From Cryptoclostridium sp963928475 (lineage in GTDB: Bacteria; Bacillota; Dehalobacteriia; UBA7702), in contig CAWVFN010000061.1 in NCBI GenBank assembly GCA_963928475.1, forward strand, positions 1-64,000: a stretch of DNA of 64,000 bases, written 5' to 3'. The notes beneath the pieces were generated by a model. The model made no database searches and was not told the DNA's origin. It was given only the letters and a program-made list of their open reading frames with translations. Position numbers and translations under genes: made by a program. Positions 17,497-25,167 of the stretch are shown here, piece after piece (position 1 is the stretch's first letter; each line of letters opens with the position of its first letter).

Positions 17497-18600
17497 ATGG
17501 CAATTGGTACAAAAGACGTAACCAATGCGGCTGCGAGAGAGAAGTACAAACAAGCAAAATCTTCCTTTTTGAAAAAAGGTATTATCACTGCTTTAATCTC
17601 CGGTATTCTCTACGGTCTCTATTCCGCATTTCTCGTCGCTGGTGAAGGTGTAGGTAACTGGGTAGGCTTCTGGGAACTTGGTATTGCTGGTTCTATCCTT
17701 GGTTATTGCTTGCTCTGTGCTGTCGGCGCTGGTTTGAACGATACCTGTTCCGCTATTTGGCAGATCGTTATCGCTATTGTGAAGGGTAAATTTGGTGACT
17801 TTATCGCCACTTTGAAAACCAAACCCGGCGCTATCATGATCGGTGTTGCTTTAGCTGGTGGTCCTATCGCCGCTACCGCTTACAACGTAGGTTTGATGAT
17901 GGCTGGTGGTATTGCCGCCGCTATCTCCGCTCTCTGTGCCGCTGTCGGTGCTATCATTGGCCGTGTTTTCCTGAAACAGCAGCTGAACCTCCGTATGTTC
18001 TGCGGTATCGTAATCTGCTTTGCCTCCGCTGTTGTTATTGGCTGGACCAGTTTTGACGGCCTTGACATGAGCGCTTTCATCGGTTGCTGCATCGCTTTCA
18101 TAGCCGCTCTTGGCTGGGGTATTGAAGGCAGCATCGGTGGTTATGCCACTTCCATGATTGATGATGATATCAGTATCACCATCCGTCAGTGCACATCTGG
18201 TCTTACCAACCTGATCATTGTTGTTCCTATCCTCTGCGTAATGACCAGAGCTATGTTAGATACTTCTGACATCTCCGGCAACATCTATGTTTACCTGGTA
18301 GGCGGAGCCATCGGCGGCGGCGCCATCATTTGGTTCATCTTCTCAGGTCTCTTCTGCGGTCAGTCCTTCCGTATGTGGTACAAAGGTAATGCTATGTGCG
18401 GTGCCGCTCTTGGTATGACCCTCAATGCCATGTATTCCTTCTGGGTACCTCTTTGCAGCTGGATCTTGATGGGTCTCATTCTTCCTTGGGATTATGCTCC
18501 CTTGAGCGCTACTCAGTGGATTGCCGCTATTGTTGAAGTATTCGGTATCTGGCTCATCGCGATGAACCCCTTAGATCTCTTCAGAAAGAAGGAGGCTTAA
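17497..18600 (+). CDS. DMT-superfamily permease
   Basis: 367 residues with about ten membrane helices and the internal duplication expected of EamA/DMT carriers. Glycine- and alanine-rich helices such as GIITALISGILYGLYSAFLV and GGIAAAISALCAAVGAIIGR are visible. The start is the ATG at 17497 with GAAGGG upstream; an ATG 18 bases earlier is part of that ribosome-binding site. It is placed between a substrate kinase and mttB2 in the regulon. Since no eutH gene is present, this permease is the best candidate for uptake of the amine or amino-alcohol substrate. Confidence 0.82.
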   Translation: MAIGTKDVTNAAAREKYKQAKSSFLKKGIITALISGILYGLYSAFLVAGEGVGNWVGFWELGIAGSILGYCLLCAVGAGLNDTCSAIWQIVIAIVKGKFGDFIATLKTKPGAIMIGVALAGGPIAATAYNVGLMMAGGIAAAISALCAAVGAIIGRVFLKQQLNLRMFCGIVICFASAVVIGWTSFDGLDMSAFIGCCIAFIAALGWGIEGSIGGYATSMIDDDISITIRQCTSGLTNLIIVVPILCVMTRAMLDTSDISGNIYVYLVGGAIGGGAIIWFIFSGLFCGQSFRMWYKGNAMCGAALGMTLNAMYSFWVPLCSWILMGLILPWDYAPLSATQWIAAIVEVFGIWLIAMNPLDLFRKKEA

Positions 18601-18604
18601 GATT

Positions 18605-18874
18605 ATGAAAAAACCGTTAAACTTTGCTATTTTAAAGTATATGACAACTGTGGATAAAGCCAATCCTGCTGATGTTGTAAAGGCCTTGAAACCTGAGTAT
18701 CCCTCTCATCGTAAACTCAACGAAAAGGATGTTCTCCAGTCCCTTATGACCGCTACTGAAAATGGTTTGTTAGTGGAAGAGTCTTATGAATTGGCCGCTA
18801 ATGGAGATTTGGTAATGTATTATGCCGCTCCTGACGAATGTAAAGCTATTATCAATAGCTATATCAAAGACTGA
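18605..18874 (+). CDS. Small hypothetical protein, 89 aa
   Basis: Begins 4 bases after the permease stop, so it is co-transcribed. No signal peptide or membrane helix. The sequence looks like a compact alpha-rich or winged-helix-like fold: AILKYMTTVDKANPADVVKA, then DVLQSLMTATENGLLVEES, then a short beta-like end. That pattern would suit a small regulator or a partner of the permease, but I do not recognise a family. The terminator follows immediately. Confidence 0.65.
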   Translation: MKKPLNFAILKYMTTVDKANPADVVKALKPEYPSHRKLNEKDVLQSLMTATENGLLVEESYELAANGDLVMYYAAPDECKAIINSYIKD

Positions 18875-18898
18875 ACTTAAAGGTTACTATATAACTGC

Positions 18899-18926
18899 CC
18901 AAAAGCTGCCCTATGGCAGCTTTTGG
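18899..18926 (+). terminator. Terminator after the permease operon
   Basis: Perfect 12-bp stem CCAAAAGCTGCC / GGCAGCTTTTGG with a CTAT loop. The run of four T is inside the 3' arm. Confidence 0.7.
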
Positions 18927-19010
18927 TGCGGTTATTATCTTTTGCGAAATAAGTGGATTTTTGTCGATGTAAAAAGTAGGGGATCATTTTTCTGACTCTT
19001 GTCGGCGTAT

Positions 19011-19044
19011 ATGCAAAAACGACTTATTATGCAAAAACGACTTA
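19011..19044. promoter_or_regulatory. Direct repeats with activator half-sites
   Basis: ATGCAAAAACGACTTA occurs twice, at 19011-19026 and 19029-19044, an 18-bp period. Each copy carries the GACTT half of the regulon palindrome. It lies about 225 bases upstream of the sigma-54 start of the mttB homologue. Confidence 0.5.
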
Positions 19045-19227
19045 GGCTTACTGGAAAAATAGCCTAATTATTTTATTTATTAGTTGTATTTAGGACAACT
19101 TATTTTTGAAAATTTTTATTAATAGCCGTTATAAAAGCCCTCTATAGTATGGCTTTTACAAGAAAGAGCTTGAACAAATTTAATTTTTATGGTGATTTTT
19201 TAATTTATATTGCGAAATGGTTATAAA

Positions 19228-19243
19228 TGGCACGTTTTTTGCA
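19228..19243 (+). promoter_or_regulatory. Sigma-54 promoter of the non-Pyl mttB homologue
   Basis: TGGCACGTTTTTTGCA, an essentially perfect match to the -24/-12 consensus, GG and GC separated by 10 bases. Start predicted near 19254. Confidence 0.85.
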
Positions 19244-19350
19244 ATATTCAACTTATAGTTGTTTTCAAGAAGATTATTTTTGCTTACCCAGGGTGAGTAT
19301 GATTATAAAATTATATTTTTTATAAATTATTGGGAGAGGAGTGTTATATA

Positions 19351-20793
19351 ATGTTAACACAAGAAGTAAAGTATTTGACACCTGAACAAAGACAAAGCGT
19401 TCATGAAGCTTCCATGCAGGTTTTGGAAGAAACCGGTCTTTTAGTCCATAATGAAAAGGCCAGAGAAATATTTAAGGAACATGGCTGCGATGTTGACGCT
19501 GAAGGTCATGTAAAAATTCCCCATAAGGTAATTGAAGAAAAAATTAAATATTTCCAGCCTTCCTATACCTTTACCGCTCAGGATCCTGAATTTGATATTA
19601 CCATTCCCGAAGAAGGCCCCTGTGTTGTAACAGCTAGCTCCGCGCCTTTCGTACTCGATCCTAAAACTAAGGAACAACGCCGTGCTACTTCTAAAGATAT
19701 CGCTAACATTGCGTATCTTATTAATGAGCTCCCCGGCTTTAATGTATTTTCCATTTCTACTTTGGCTGATGATGCTCCTGAAGGTCAGTTCACTTTATCC
19801 AGATTCTATCCTGCCTTGAAGAACTGCAAAAAACCTGTTCGTTCCAACACTGTTAATATGAAGGACTTAATGACCTGCTTGGAACTGGGTTATACTATTG
19901 CTGGCAGTGAAGAAGCTTATATGGAACGCCCCTTCATTAACCATCATTATTGCCCTGTGGTTTCTCCTCTGACCATGGATGTTGAATCCACTGAAGCTGT
20001 TACTTATTTGGCACAAAAAGGTCTTCCTGTATACACCACAGTTGTTCCCAATGCTGGTATGACCTCTCCTATGAGTATGGTCGGTACTTTGGTAGTTGGC
20101 AACGCTGAATTCTTAGCTATCAACTGCTATTATCAGATGATTCGTGAAGGTATGCCTATTATCTATGCTTATCTCCCCACTGTTGCTGATATGAGAACTG
20201 GTAACTATACTCCTGGTGCTGTTGAAACCGGTATTTTGGAAATGGCCCACACTGAAATGGCTGAATTCTACGGTGTTCCTTCCGGCGGTTACATTGGCTT
20301 GACCAATGCTCACTGCAATGACGCTCAGAATGGTTATGAAGTAGCTCTTAATACTACTGGTGCTATGTTAGCTGGCGCTTCCCTCTTGAACATGGGTGGT
20401 CTTATCGACAGCCTTACCACTTTCGATTTTGCTAAAGCTATCATCGATAATGAAGTAGCTATGAGCTTAAAGAGAATGAAACGTGGTATGGATTATGATG
20501 AAGCCGACTTGAAAGAATGCATCGGTTTGATTGATAAGATCGGACCTGGTGGTCTTTACATGTCTGAAGAACATACCTTCAGAAATATGAAATCTATCGC
20601 TTATCTTACTAATATTGGTTCCAGAGACGCTCGTGCTCAGTGGGATGGCAGACCCATCGAAGATAGATGCTATGACAAAGCTGACGAACTTCTCAGCAAA
20701 CCCAATCCCGCCAGATTCTCTGACGAACTTGATGCTAAGATCAAAGCTAACTTCCCCGGTATTGTTGCTGGTGACGCTGTTTGGGATTATTAA
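19351..20793 (+). CDS. MttB-superfamily methyltransferase without pyrrolysine
   Basis: 480 residues from the ATG at 19351 (GAGAGGAG upstream; a start 21 bases earlier is less likely). The whole length aligns by eye with MttB: the N-terminal LEETGLLVHNEKAREIFKEH segment and the C-terminal ERCYDKADEL-type end are recognisable. At the pyrrolysine position the sequence reads PSGGYIGLTNAHCNDAQNGY, with Leu317 in place of Pyl and no TAG. Non-Pyl members of this family demethylate quaternary amines such as glycine betaine (MtgB), proline betaine or carnitine. Its substrate is probably another quaternary amine; which one cannot be told from sequence. Confidence 0.85.
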   Translation: MLTQEVKYLTPEQRQSVHEASMQVLEETGLLVHNEKAREIFKEHGCDVDAEGHVKIPHKVIEEKIKYFQPSYTFTAQDPEFDITIPEEGPCVVTASSAPFVLDPKTKEQRRATSKDIANIAYLINELPGFNVFSISTLADDAPEGQFTLSRFYPALKNCKKPVRSNTVNMKDLMTCLELGYTIAGSEEAYMERPFINHHYCPVVSPLTMDVESTEAVTYLAQKGLPVYTTVVPNAGMTSPMSMVGTLVVGNAEFLAINCYYQMIREGMPIIYAYLPTVADMRTGNYTPGAVETGILEMAHTEMAEFYGVPSGGYIGLTNAHCNDAQNGYEVALNTTGAMLAGASLLNMGGLIDSLTTFDFAKAIIDNEVAMSLKRMKRGMDYDEADLKECIGLIDKIGPGGLYMSEEHTFRNMKSIAYLTNIGSRDARAQWDGRPIEDRCYDKADELLSKPNPARFSDELDAKIKANFPGIVAGDAVWDY

Positions 20794-20835
20794 TTTTCAA
20801 AGATGCTCCCTATTAGGAGCACAAAATAAAAGAAC

Positions 20836-20868
20836 AAAGGCGCGCGTGTGTAAATCACGCGCGCCTTT
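20836..20868 (+). terminator. Terminator of the mttB homologue
   Basis: Perfect 13-bp GC-rich stem AAAGGCGCGCGTG / CACGCGCGCCTTT. Confidence 0.8.
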
Positions 20869-21033
20869 CCTTATTGGTGAATTATTTATCTAATTAAAAC
20901 AAATTTTATTTATATAAAAATAAAAAATTTCCGGTATAATTTATTTTTGTCTTGGGTGCTCCCATAAGCAGGGGGAATAGTTTCTATGAGGAAAAATGCC
21001 AGTTTATGGTGGTTTTATCCCTGAATTTAGCGA

Positions 21034-21062
21034 TTGACAAAACAGTCATTTAAGGGTATGAT
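21034..21062 (+). promoter_or_regulatory. Sigma-A promoter of the HAD phosphatase gene
   Basis: TTGACA (21034-21039) and TATGAT (21057-21062) with a 17-base spacer. Confidence 0.78.
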
Positions 21063-21109
21063 TAAGTCGTATAGAAAGGTATTTTTTAACTGTTGGGGGT
21101 AAGAGAGTA

Positions 21110-21748
21110 ATGGCTTTAATATTTTTTGACTATGATGGAGTAGTCGTGGATTCCTTGGCGGTGGAAACTAAAAATTTTGTGTCCGCGTGCCACGAAGTTG
21201 GTATAGATGCTGTTAATACCAGTGATGATATGGCAAAGCTAAGTGAAGGCAATTTTTATCAGGGTCTAATGGATTGGGGCGTGCCCCAGGATAAGCTTAA
21301 GGTTGCCATGGATATATACGCCCAGAAAAAAGAGTCCCCGGATTTTCATGTAGATGCTCACAAGCCCATTGTAAAGTTATTAAAAAAATTAACAAAGCAT
21401 TATCCCGTCTATGTGGTAACATCCAATACCTCAAATACTGTTGAACGCATAATGGCGGAAAACGGTGTAGAGGGTATAAGAGAGGTCTTAGGAGCGGAAA
21501 AAGAGACCAGCAAGATTCTTAAGTTACATAAAGTAATGGCTCAGTATCCTGGGGAAAAGACCATTTTTGTAGGGGATACTAAAGGCGATATGGTTGAAGC
21601 CGCTGAGGCTGGAATAGATGTGCGTATTGGTGTTACCTGGGGTTGGCAGAAGCCTTGGATCGTGGCATCTGGTAATCCTGATTATATATTTGATGATTTT
21701 TCTACTTTACGGGCTTGGTTTAAAGGTTTTATGAAGGTGACAAAATAG
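21110..21748 (+). CDS. HAD-family phosphatase (phosphoglycolate-phosphatase-like)
   Basis: 212 residues. HAD motif I is FFDYDGVVVDS near residue 5, motif II is VVTSNTS near 105, motif III is the Lys near 145, and motif IV is FVGDTKGDMVEA near 160. A helical cap lies between motifs I and II. Unlike its neighbours it has a sigma-A promoter, so it is probably made constitutively. It lies between mttB2 and the eut operon, and a role on a phosphorylated intermediate of the regulon is possible but unsupported. It ends in TAG, a rare stop in this window, with a second in-frame TAG 27 bases later. Confidence 0.8.
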   Translation: MALIFFDYDGVVVDSLAVETKNFVSACHEVGIDAVNTSDDMAKLSEGNFYQGLMDWGVPQDKLKVAMDIYAQKKESPDFHVDAHKPIVKLLKKLTKHYPVYVVTSNTSNTVERIMAENGVEGIREVLGAEKETSKILKLHKVMAQYPGEKTIFVGDTKGDMVEAAEAGIDVRIGVTWGWQKPWIVASGNPDYIFDDFSTLRAWFKGFMKVTK

Positions 21749-21777
21749 TCTAAAAAAGTCGAAAAAATAATATAGTC

Positions 21778-21812
21778 AAGTCAAATATGATTTTATAAGT
21801 CATTTTTGACTT
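21778..21812. promoter_or_regulatory. Tandem activator boxes upstream of the eut operon
   Basis: AAGTC-AAATAT-GATTT (21778-21793) and the perfect AAGTC-ATTTTT-GACTT (21797-21812), 19 bp apart centre to centre. They lie about 105-125 bases upstream of the predicted sigma-54 start site. Confidence 0.7.
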
Positions 21813-21883
21813 GGACGAATAACGACAGATCGAGGGACAGCAGGTAAGACCCACTGTGCCACGGGGTGAAAAAAAAGGGTTTT

Positions 21884-21899
21884 TGGCATGAAAATTGCA
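21884..21899 (+). promoter_or_regulatory. Sigma-54 promoter of the eut operon
   Basis: TGGCATGAAAATTGCA with GG at 21885 and GC at 21897, 10 bases apart. Start predicted near 21910, giving a leader of about 98 bases before eutS. Confidence 0.82.
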
Positions 21900-22007
21900 G
21901 TATATATTAATGCTGAAAAAGCGTTTTCTCTTTAAAAATCTAAGATTTTGGAGGTGAAGACATAGCATCCGCCGACGCGGGCTTATTAAGGAAAGGGCGG
22001 TGAAAAA

Positions 22008-22367
22008 GTGGTTTACGACGGAGATGCCAATGAAGGCAAACAACGTGTTATACAGGAATATGTTCCTGGGAAGCAGGTTACGCTTTTACATGTTATCGCC
22101 CAACCAGTTGACGATGTTTACGATAAGTTAGGTTTGCCCCATGACGGGGCTATAGGTATTTTGACCTTAACTCCTGGTGAAACCGCGATTATTGCCGGAG
22201 ATATAGCCACAAAGGCCGGGGAGGTACGCATTGGTTTTTTAGATCGTTTTACCGGCGCGCTGACAATTACCGGTGATGTGGCAAGTGTAACGACATCCTT
22301 AAAGGCCGTAAATGAGTATCTGGAAACAGTATTAGGATATTCTCCGGCGCCGCTGACTAAATCATGA
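22008..22367 (+). CDS. eutS: Microcompartment shell protein EutS
   Basis: 119 residues, slightly longer than typical EutS, with a GTG start preceded by AAGGGCGGTG. The single circularly permuted BMC domain is evident: RVIQEYVPGKQVTLLHVIAQ at the start, LTPGETAIIAGDIATKAGEV in the middle, and GALTITGDVASVTTSLKAVN near the end. EutS forms bent hexamers on the shell of the ethanolamine microcompartment. First gene of a 16-gene operon; its end overlaps eutP by 4 bases. Confidence 0.92.
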   Translation: MVYDGDANEGKQRVIQEYVPGKQVTLLHVIAQPVDDVYDKLGLPHDGAIGILTLTPGETAIIAGDIATKAGEVRIGFLDRFTGALTITGDVASVTTSLKAVNEYLETVLGYSPAPLTKS

Positions 22368-22807
22368 AGAAACGCATTATGGTTGTGGGTCCGGTAGGAA
22401 CCGGCAAATCAACTTTGTTGCATACCCTTTATCATGGTAAAGGGGTAACTAAGACCCAGAGCTTGGAATTTGAGGCCAATTCTATTGATACTCCGGGAGA
22501 ATTTGTGGAAAATCCATTTTATCATCATTGTCTTTTTGCCACGGCTTTAGAAGCGGATCTAATCATTTTTTTGCAGGATGCCACAATTGATCGTCTTTTG
22601 TTTCCGCCGGGGTTTGCTACGGGATTTCCCAAGCCCTCTATTGGTGTAGTGACTAAGATTGATAAGGAAGGCGCCGATGTAGATAGATCAATATCTATTT
22701 TAAAGACTCTGGAAACAACGGAAGATGTGTATATTCCAATTTCTTCTGTTACTGGTGCGGGCCTTGAAGAATTAAGAGAATTTGTTGAGAATTTTTTTAG
22801 CGAATAA
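22364..22807 (+). CDS. eutP: EutP/PduV-family GTPase-like protein
   Basis: 147 residues, usual length. P-loop GPVGTGKST near residue 9, a switch region with SIDTPGEFVENPFYHH, and VVTKID as the guanine-specificity motif. EutP proteins associate with the ethanolamine microcompartment; an acetate kinase activity has been reported for one family member. ATGA overlap with eutS indicates coupled translation. Confidence 0.9.
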   Translation: MKKRIMVVGPVGTGKSTLLHTLYHGKGVTKTQSLEFEANSIDTPGEFVENPFYHHCLFATALEADLIIFLQDATIDRLLFPPGFATGFPKPSIGVVTKIDKEGADVDRSISILKTLETTEDVYIPISSVTGAGLEELREFVENFFSE

Positions 22808-22874
22808 TTAGTGTTTATAAATTTATCTTTTATATATTTATTAATACAGTAACCACGATTAAGGAGGTTTAAGA

Positions 22875-24233
22875 ATGAAGCTAAAAGCTAACGTCTACGG
22901 CACAGTTTTTACTTTTAAATCTGTGGCAGAGGTTCTGGCCAAGGCTAATGAAGTTAAAGCCGGCGATACCCTTCAGGGTGTGGCAGCGGAATCTCAGACC
23001 GAGAGAGTTGCGGCAAAGTTAGTACTCAGCCGCCTGACTTTGGAGGATATTTACGAAAATCCAGTAATTCCCTATGAAAAGGATGAAGTTACCCGTATCA
23101 TCTATGATGATATTAATAAATCTACTTATAATAAATATAAGAATTATACTATCGGCGCTATCCGTGAGTTTGTTCTTTCCCAGCCTGAATATGAAGTTCT
23201 CAAACTGGGCCGCGGCATGACTTCGGAAATGATTGCCGGTGTTGCGAAGATCATGAGCAACATGGACTTGGTAGCTGCCGCTTCCAAGCTCCGTCCTACC
23301 AGCCGCTGCAATACCACTATGGGTATAAAAGGCACGATTGCTTACAGAAATCAGCCTAACCATACTACCGACGATGTCAATGGTATTATGGCTTCTATGA
23401 AGGAAGGTTTTACCTATGGTTCCGGCGATGCTGTCATTGGTATTAACCCGGTAGAAGATAATCCGGAAAATACAGCTTATTTGTTAAAAACAGCCCATGA
23501 ATTTATGGAAAAATGGGAAATTCCTACCCAGGCTTGTGTTTTAGCCCATGTTACCACTCAGATGAAGGCTCAGGAATTAGGCGCTCCTATCGATGTTTTC
23601 TTCCAATCCATTTCTGGTACCCAAGCTACCAATGAAGCCTTTGGTATTGACGCCGCTCTCCTCAGCGAAGCTAGAGAAGCCGCTCGTCTTGGCGGGACAA
23701 GCTTAGGACCTAATTTCATGTATTTTGAAACAGGTCAGGGTTCCGAGTTATCTCTGGAAGGCGATGAAGGCGTTGACGAAATGACTTTGGAAGCCAGAAC
23801 CTATGGCTTTGGCCGTCACTTCCAGCCTTTTATGGTAAACAATGTATCCGGTTTTATTGGACCTGAAACTATTTATGATGGACGTGAAGTTGTCCGGGCC
23901 GACTTGGAAGACTTGTTTATGGGTAAACTTCATGGTCTGCCCATGGGTATCGCTCCCTGTTATACCAATCACATGAACGCTGACCAGAACGACCAAGAAA
24001 ACGGTACCATGCTTTGTGCCATGGCTGGTTCCTTCTATTTCATGGGCGTACCCGGCGGCGACGATGTTATGCTGAACTATCAGGATACCAGTTACCATGA
24101 TGACGCCACTGTCCGTGAGGTTTTAGGTTTACGTCCCTTGCCTGAATTTGAAAAATGGATGGAAAAAATGGGCTTAATGGAAGACGGCCATCTCACTCCC
24201 ATTGCCGGTGATCCGTCTATCTTTGATAAATAA
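22875..24233 (+). CDS. eutB: Ethanolamine ammonia-lyase large subunit, divergent copy
   Basis: 452 residues, full length, with AAGGAGG 6 bases before the ATG. Adenosylcobalamin-dependent enzyme making acetaldehyde and ammonia from ethanolamine. The ligand-binding residues that I recall from the E. coli enzyme appear kept (Arg and Gln in YRNQPN, Asn in GINPVED, Glu in YFETGQGSELS, Asp in NHMNADQND). However, the block near residues 321-333 reads NNVSGFIGPETIY where the second copy in this window and E. coli have NTVVGFIGPEYLY, and the 367-380 region also differs. It is therefore the less canonical of two EutB proteins here and may prefer a related amino-alcohol. Confidence 0.9.
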   Translation: MKLKANVYGTVFTFKSVAEVLAKANEVKAGDTLQGVAAESQTERVAAKLVLSRLTLEDIYENPVIPYEKDEVTRIIYDDINKSTYNKYKNYTIGAIREFVLSQPEYEVLKLGRGMTSEMIAGVAKIMSNMDLVAAASKLRPTSRCNTTMGIKGTIAYRNQPNHTTDDVNGIMASMKEGFTYGSGDAVIGINPVEDNPENTAYLLKTAHEFMEKWEIPTQACVLAHVTTQMKAQELGAPIDVFFQSISGTQATNEAFGIDAALLSEAREAARLGGTSLGPNFMYFETGQGSELSLEGDEGVDEMTLEARTYGFGRHFQPFMVNNVSGFIGPETIYDGREVVRADLEDLFMGKLHGLPMGIAPCYTNHMNADQNDQENGTMLCAMAGSFYFMGVPGGDDVMLNYQDTSYHDDATVREVLGLRPLPEFEKWMEKMGLMEDGHLTPIAGDPSIFDK

Positions 24234-24242
24234 TGGAGGTGA

Positions 24243-25142
24243 ATGAAGGTGCCAGATTATAATAACGAAATGGAAAGAAAGATAGTCGAGTCGGTACTTG
24301 CCGAATTACGTAAAAATGGCGGTGCTACTCCTCAGACTACAGTTAGCATAAATACTCCAAGCTCCGGCTCAGTTTTCGATGATGGTGTTATCGAGCTCCC
24401 GGACATCAGTGTTCCCATGGTTGATAATCCCTATAATCAATCCTCTTTGGAAGCTATGAAGAGAATTACTAACGCTCGTATCGCTTTGGGACGTTGCGGA
24501 ACCAGACAGAAAACAGATCCTCTTATCCGTTTCTTGGCTGACCATGCCGCGGCTCGCGACGCTGTTTTCCTTGATGTTAGTGAAGACTTTCTGAAAAACA
24601 ACAATTTGGAAATAGTGACAACTGAGGCCGCTACTAAAGAACAATTCCTGACAGAACCTAACCGTGGTACCGTCTTAAGCGCTGATGGCAGACGTATATT
24701 AAACCAGGTTTGCAAAAAGGGTGTACAGGTACAGATCATTGTTACCGATGGTTTGAGTTCCAGAGCTATTGAAAGAAATATTGAGGATATCATGCCTCCT
24801 CTTCTCAATGGTTTGCAGGGTCTTGGCGTTACTGTAGGAACCCCTGTTTTCATTAAGAACGGCCGTGTTCGTGTAATGGATGACGTGGGTATGGAATTAG
24901 GCTGTGATGTGGTAGTAAACCTCATTGGTGAAAGACCTGGTCTTGGTACTGCCAGCAGTATGAGCGCTTATCTTATTTATAAACCTACCAAGGATACAGT
25001 GGAAGCTGACAGAACTTTGATTTCCAATATTTATAAGGGTGGTACTCCTCCGGTAGAAGCTGGCGCTCAATTAGTTGAATTGATTAAAAATATTCTTAAA
25101 CATAAAGCCAGCGGTGTTAAACTTAATGAGCTGACTAAATAA
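24243..25142 (+). CDS. eutC: Ethanolamine ammonia-lyase small subunit
   Basis: 299 residues. The N-terminal amphipathic helix MERKIVESVLAELRKNGG is a typical microcompartment-targeting peptide, followed by a Pro/Ser/Thr-rich linker and the EutC core (SLEAMKRITNARIALGRCGT, QVQIIVTDGLSSRAIERNI, LIGERPGLGTASSMSAYLIY). EutC completes the cobalamin-binding active-site assembly with EutB. The ribosome-binding site GGAGG is only 3 bases from the ATG at 24243 but 9 from a GTG at 24249, so the latter may be the true start. Confidence 0.92.
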   Translation: MKVPDYNNEMERKIVESVLAELRKNGGATPQTTVSINTPSSGSVFDDGVIELPDISVPMVDNPYNQSSLEAMKRITNARIALGRCGTRQKTDPLIRFLADHAAARDAVFLDVSEDFLKNNNLEIVTTEAATKEQFLTEPNRGTVLSADGRRILNQVCKKGVQVQIIVTDGLSSRAIERNIEDIMPPLLNGLQGLGVTVGTPVFIKNGRVRVMDDVGMELGCDVVVNLIGERPGLGTASSMSAYLIYKPTKDTVEADRTLISNIYKGGTPPVEAGAQLVELIKNILKHKASGVKLNELTK

Positions 25143-25167
25143 ATTTTATTTAAGAGTTTAGGGAAAG

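Noticed and set aside
21910..22007. Cobalamin riboswitch before eutS
   Set aside because: No B12-box-like sequence and the leader (about 98 bases) is too short for that riboswitch.
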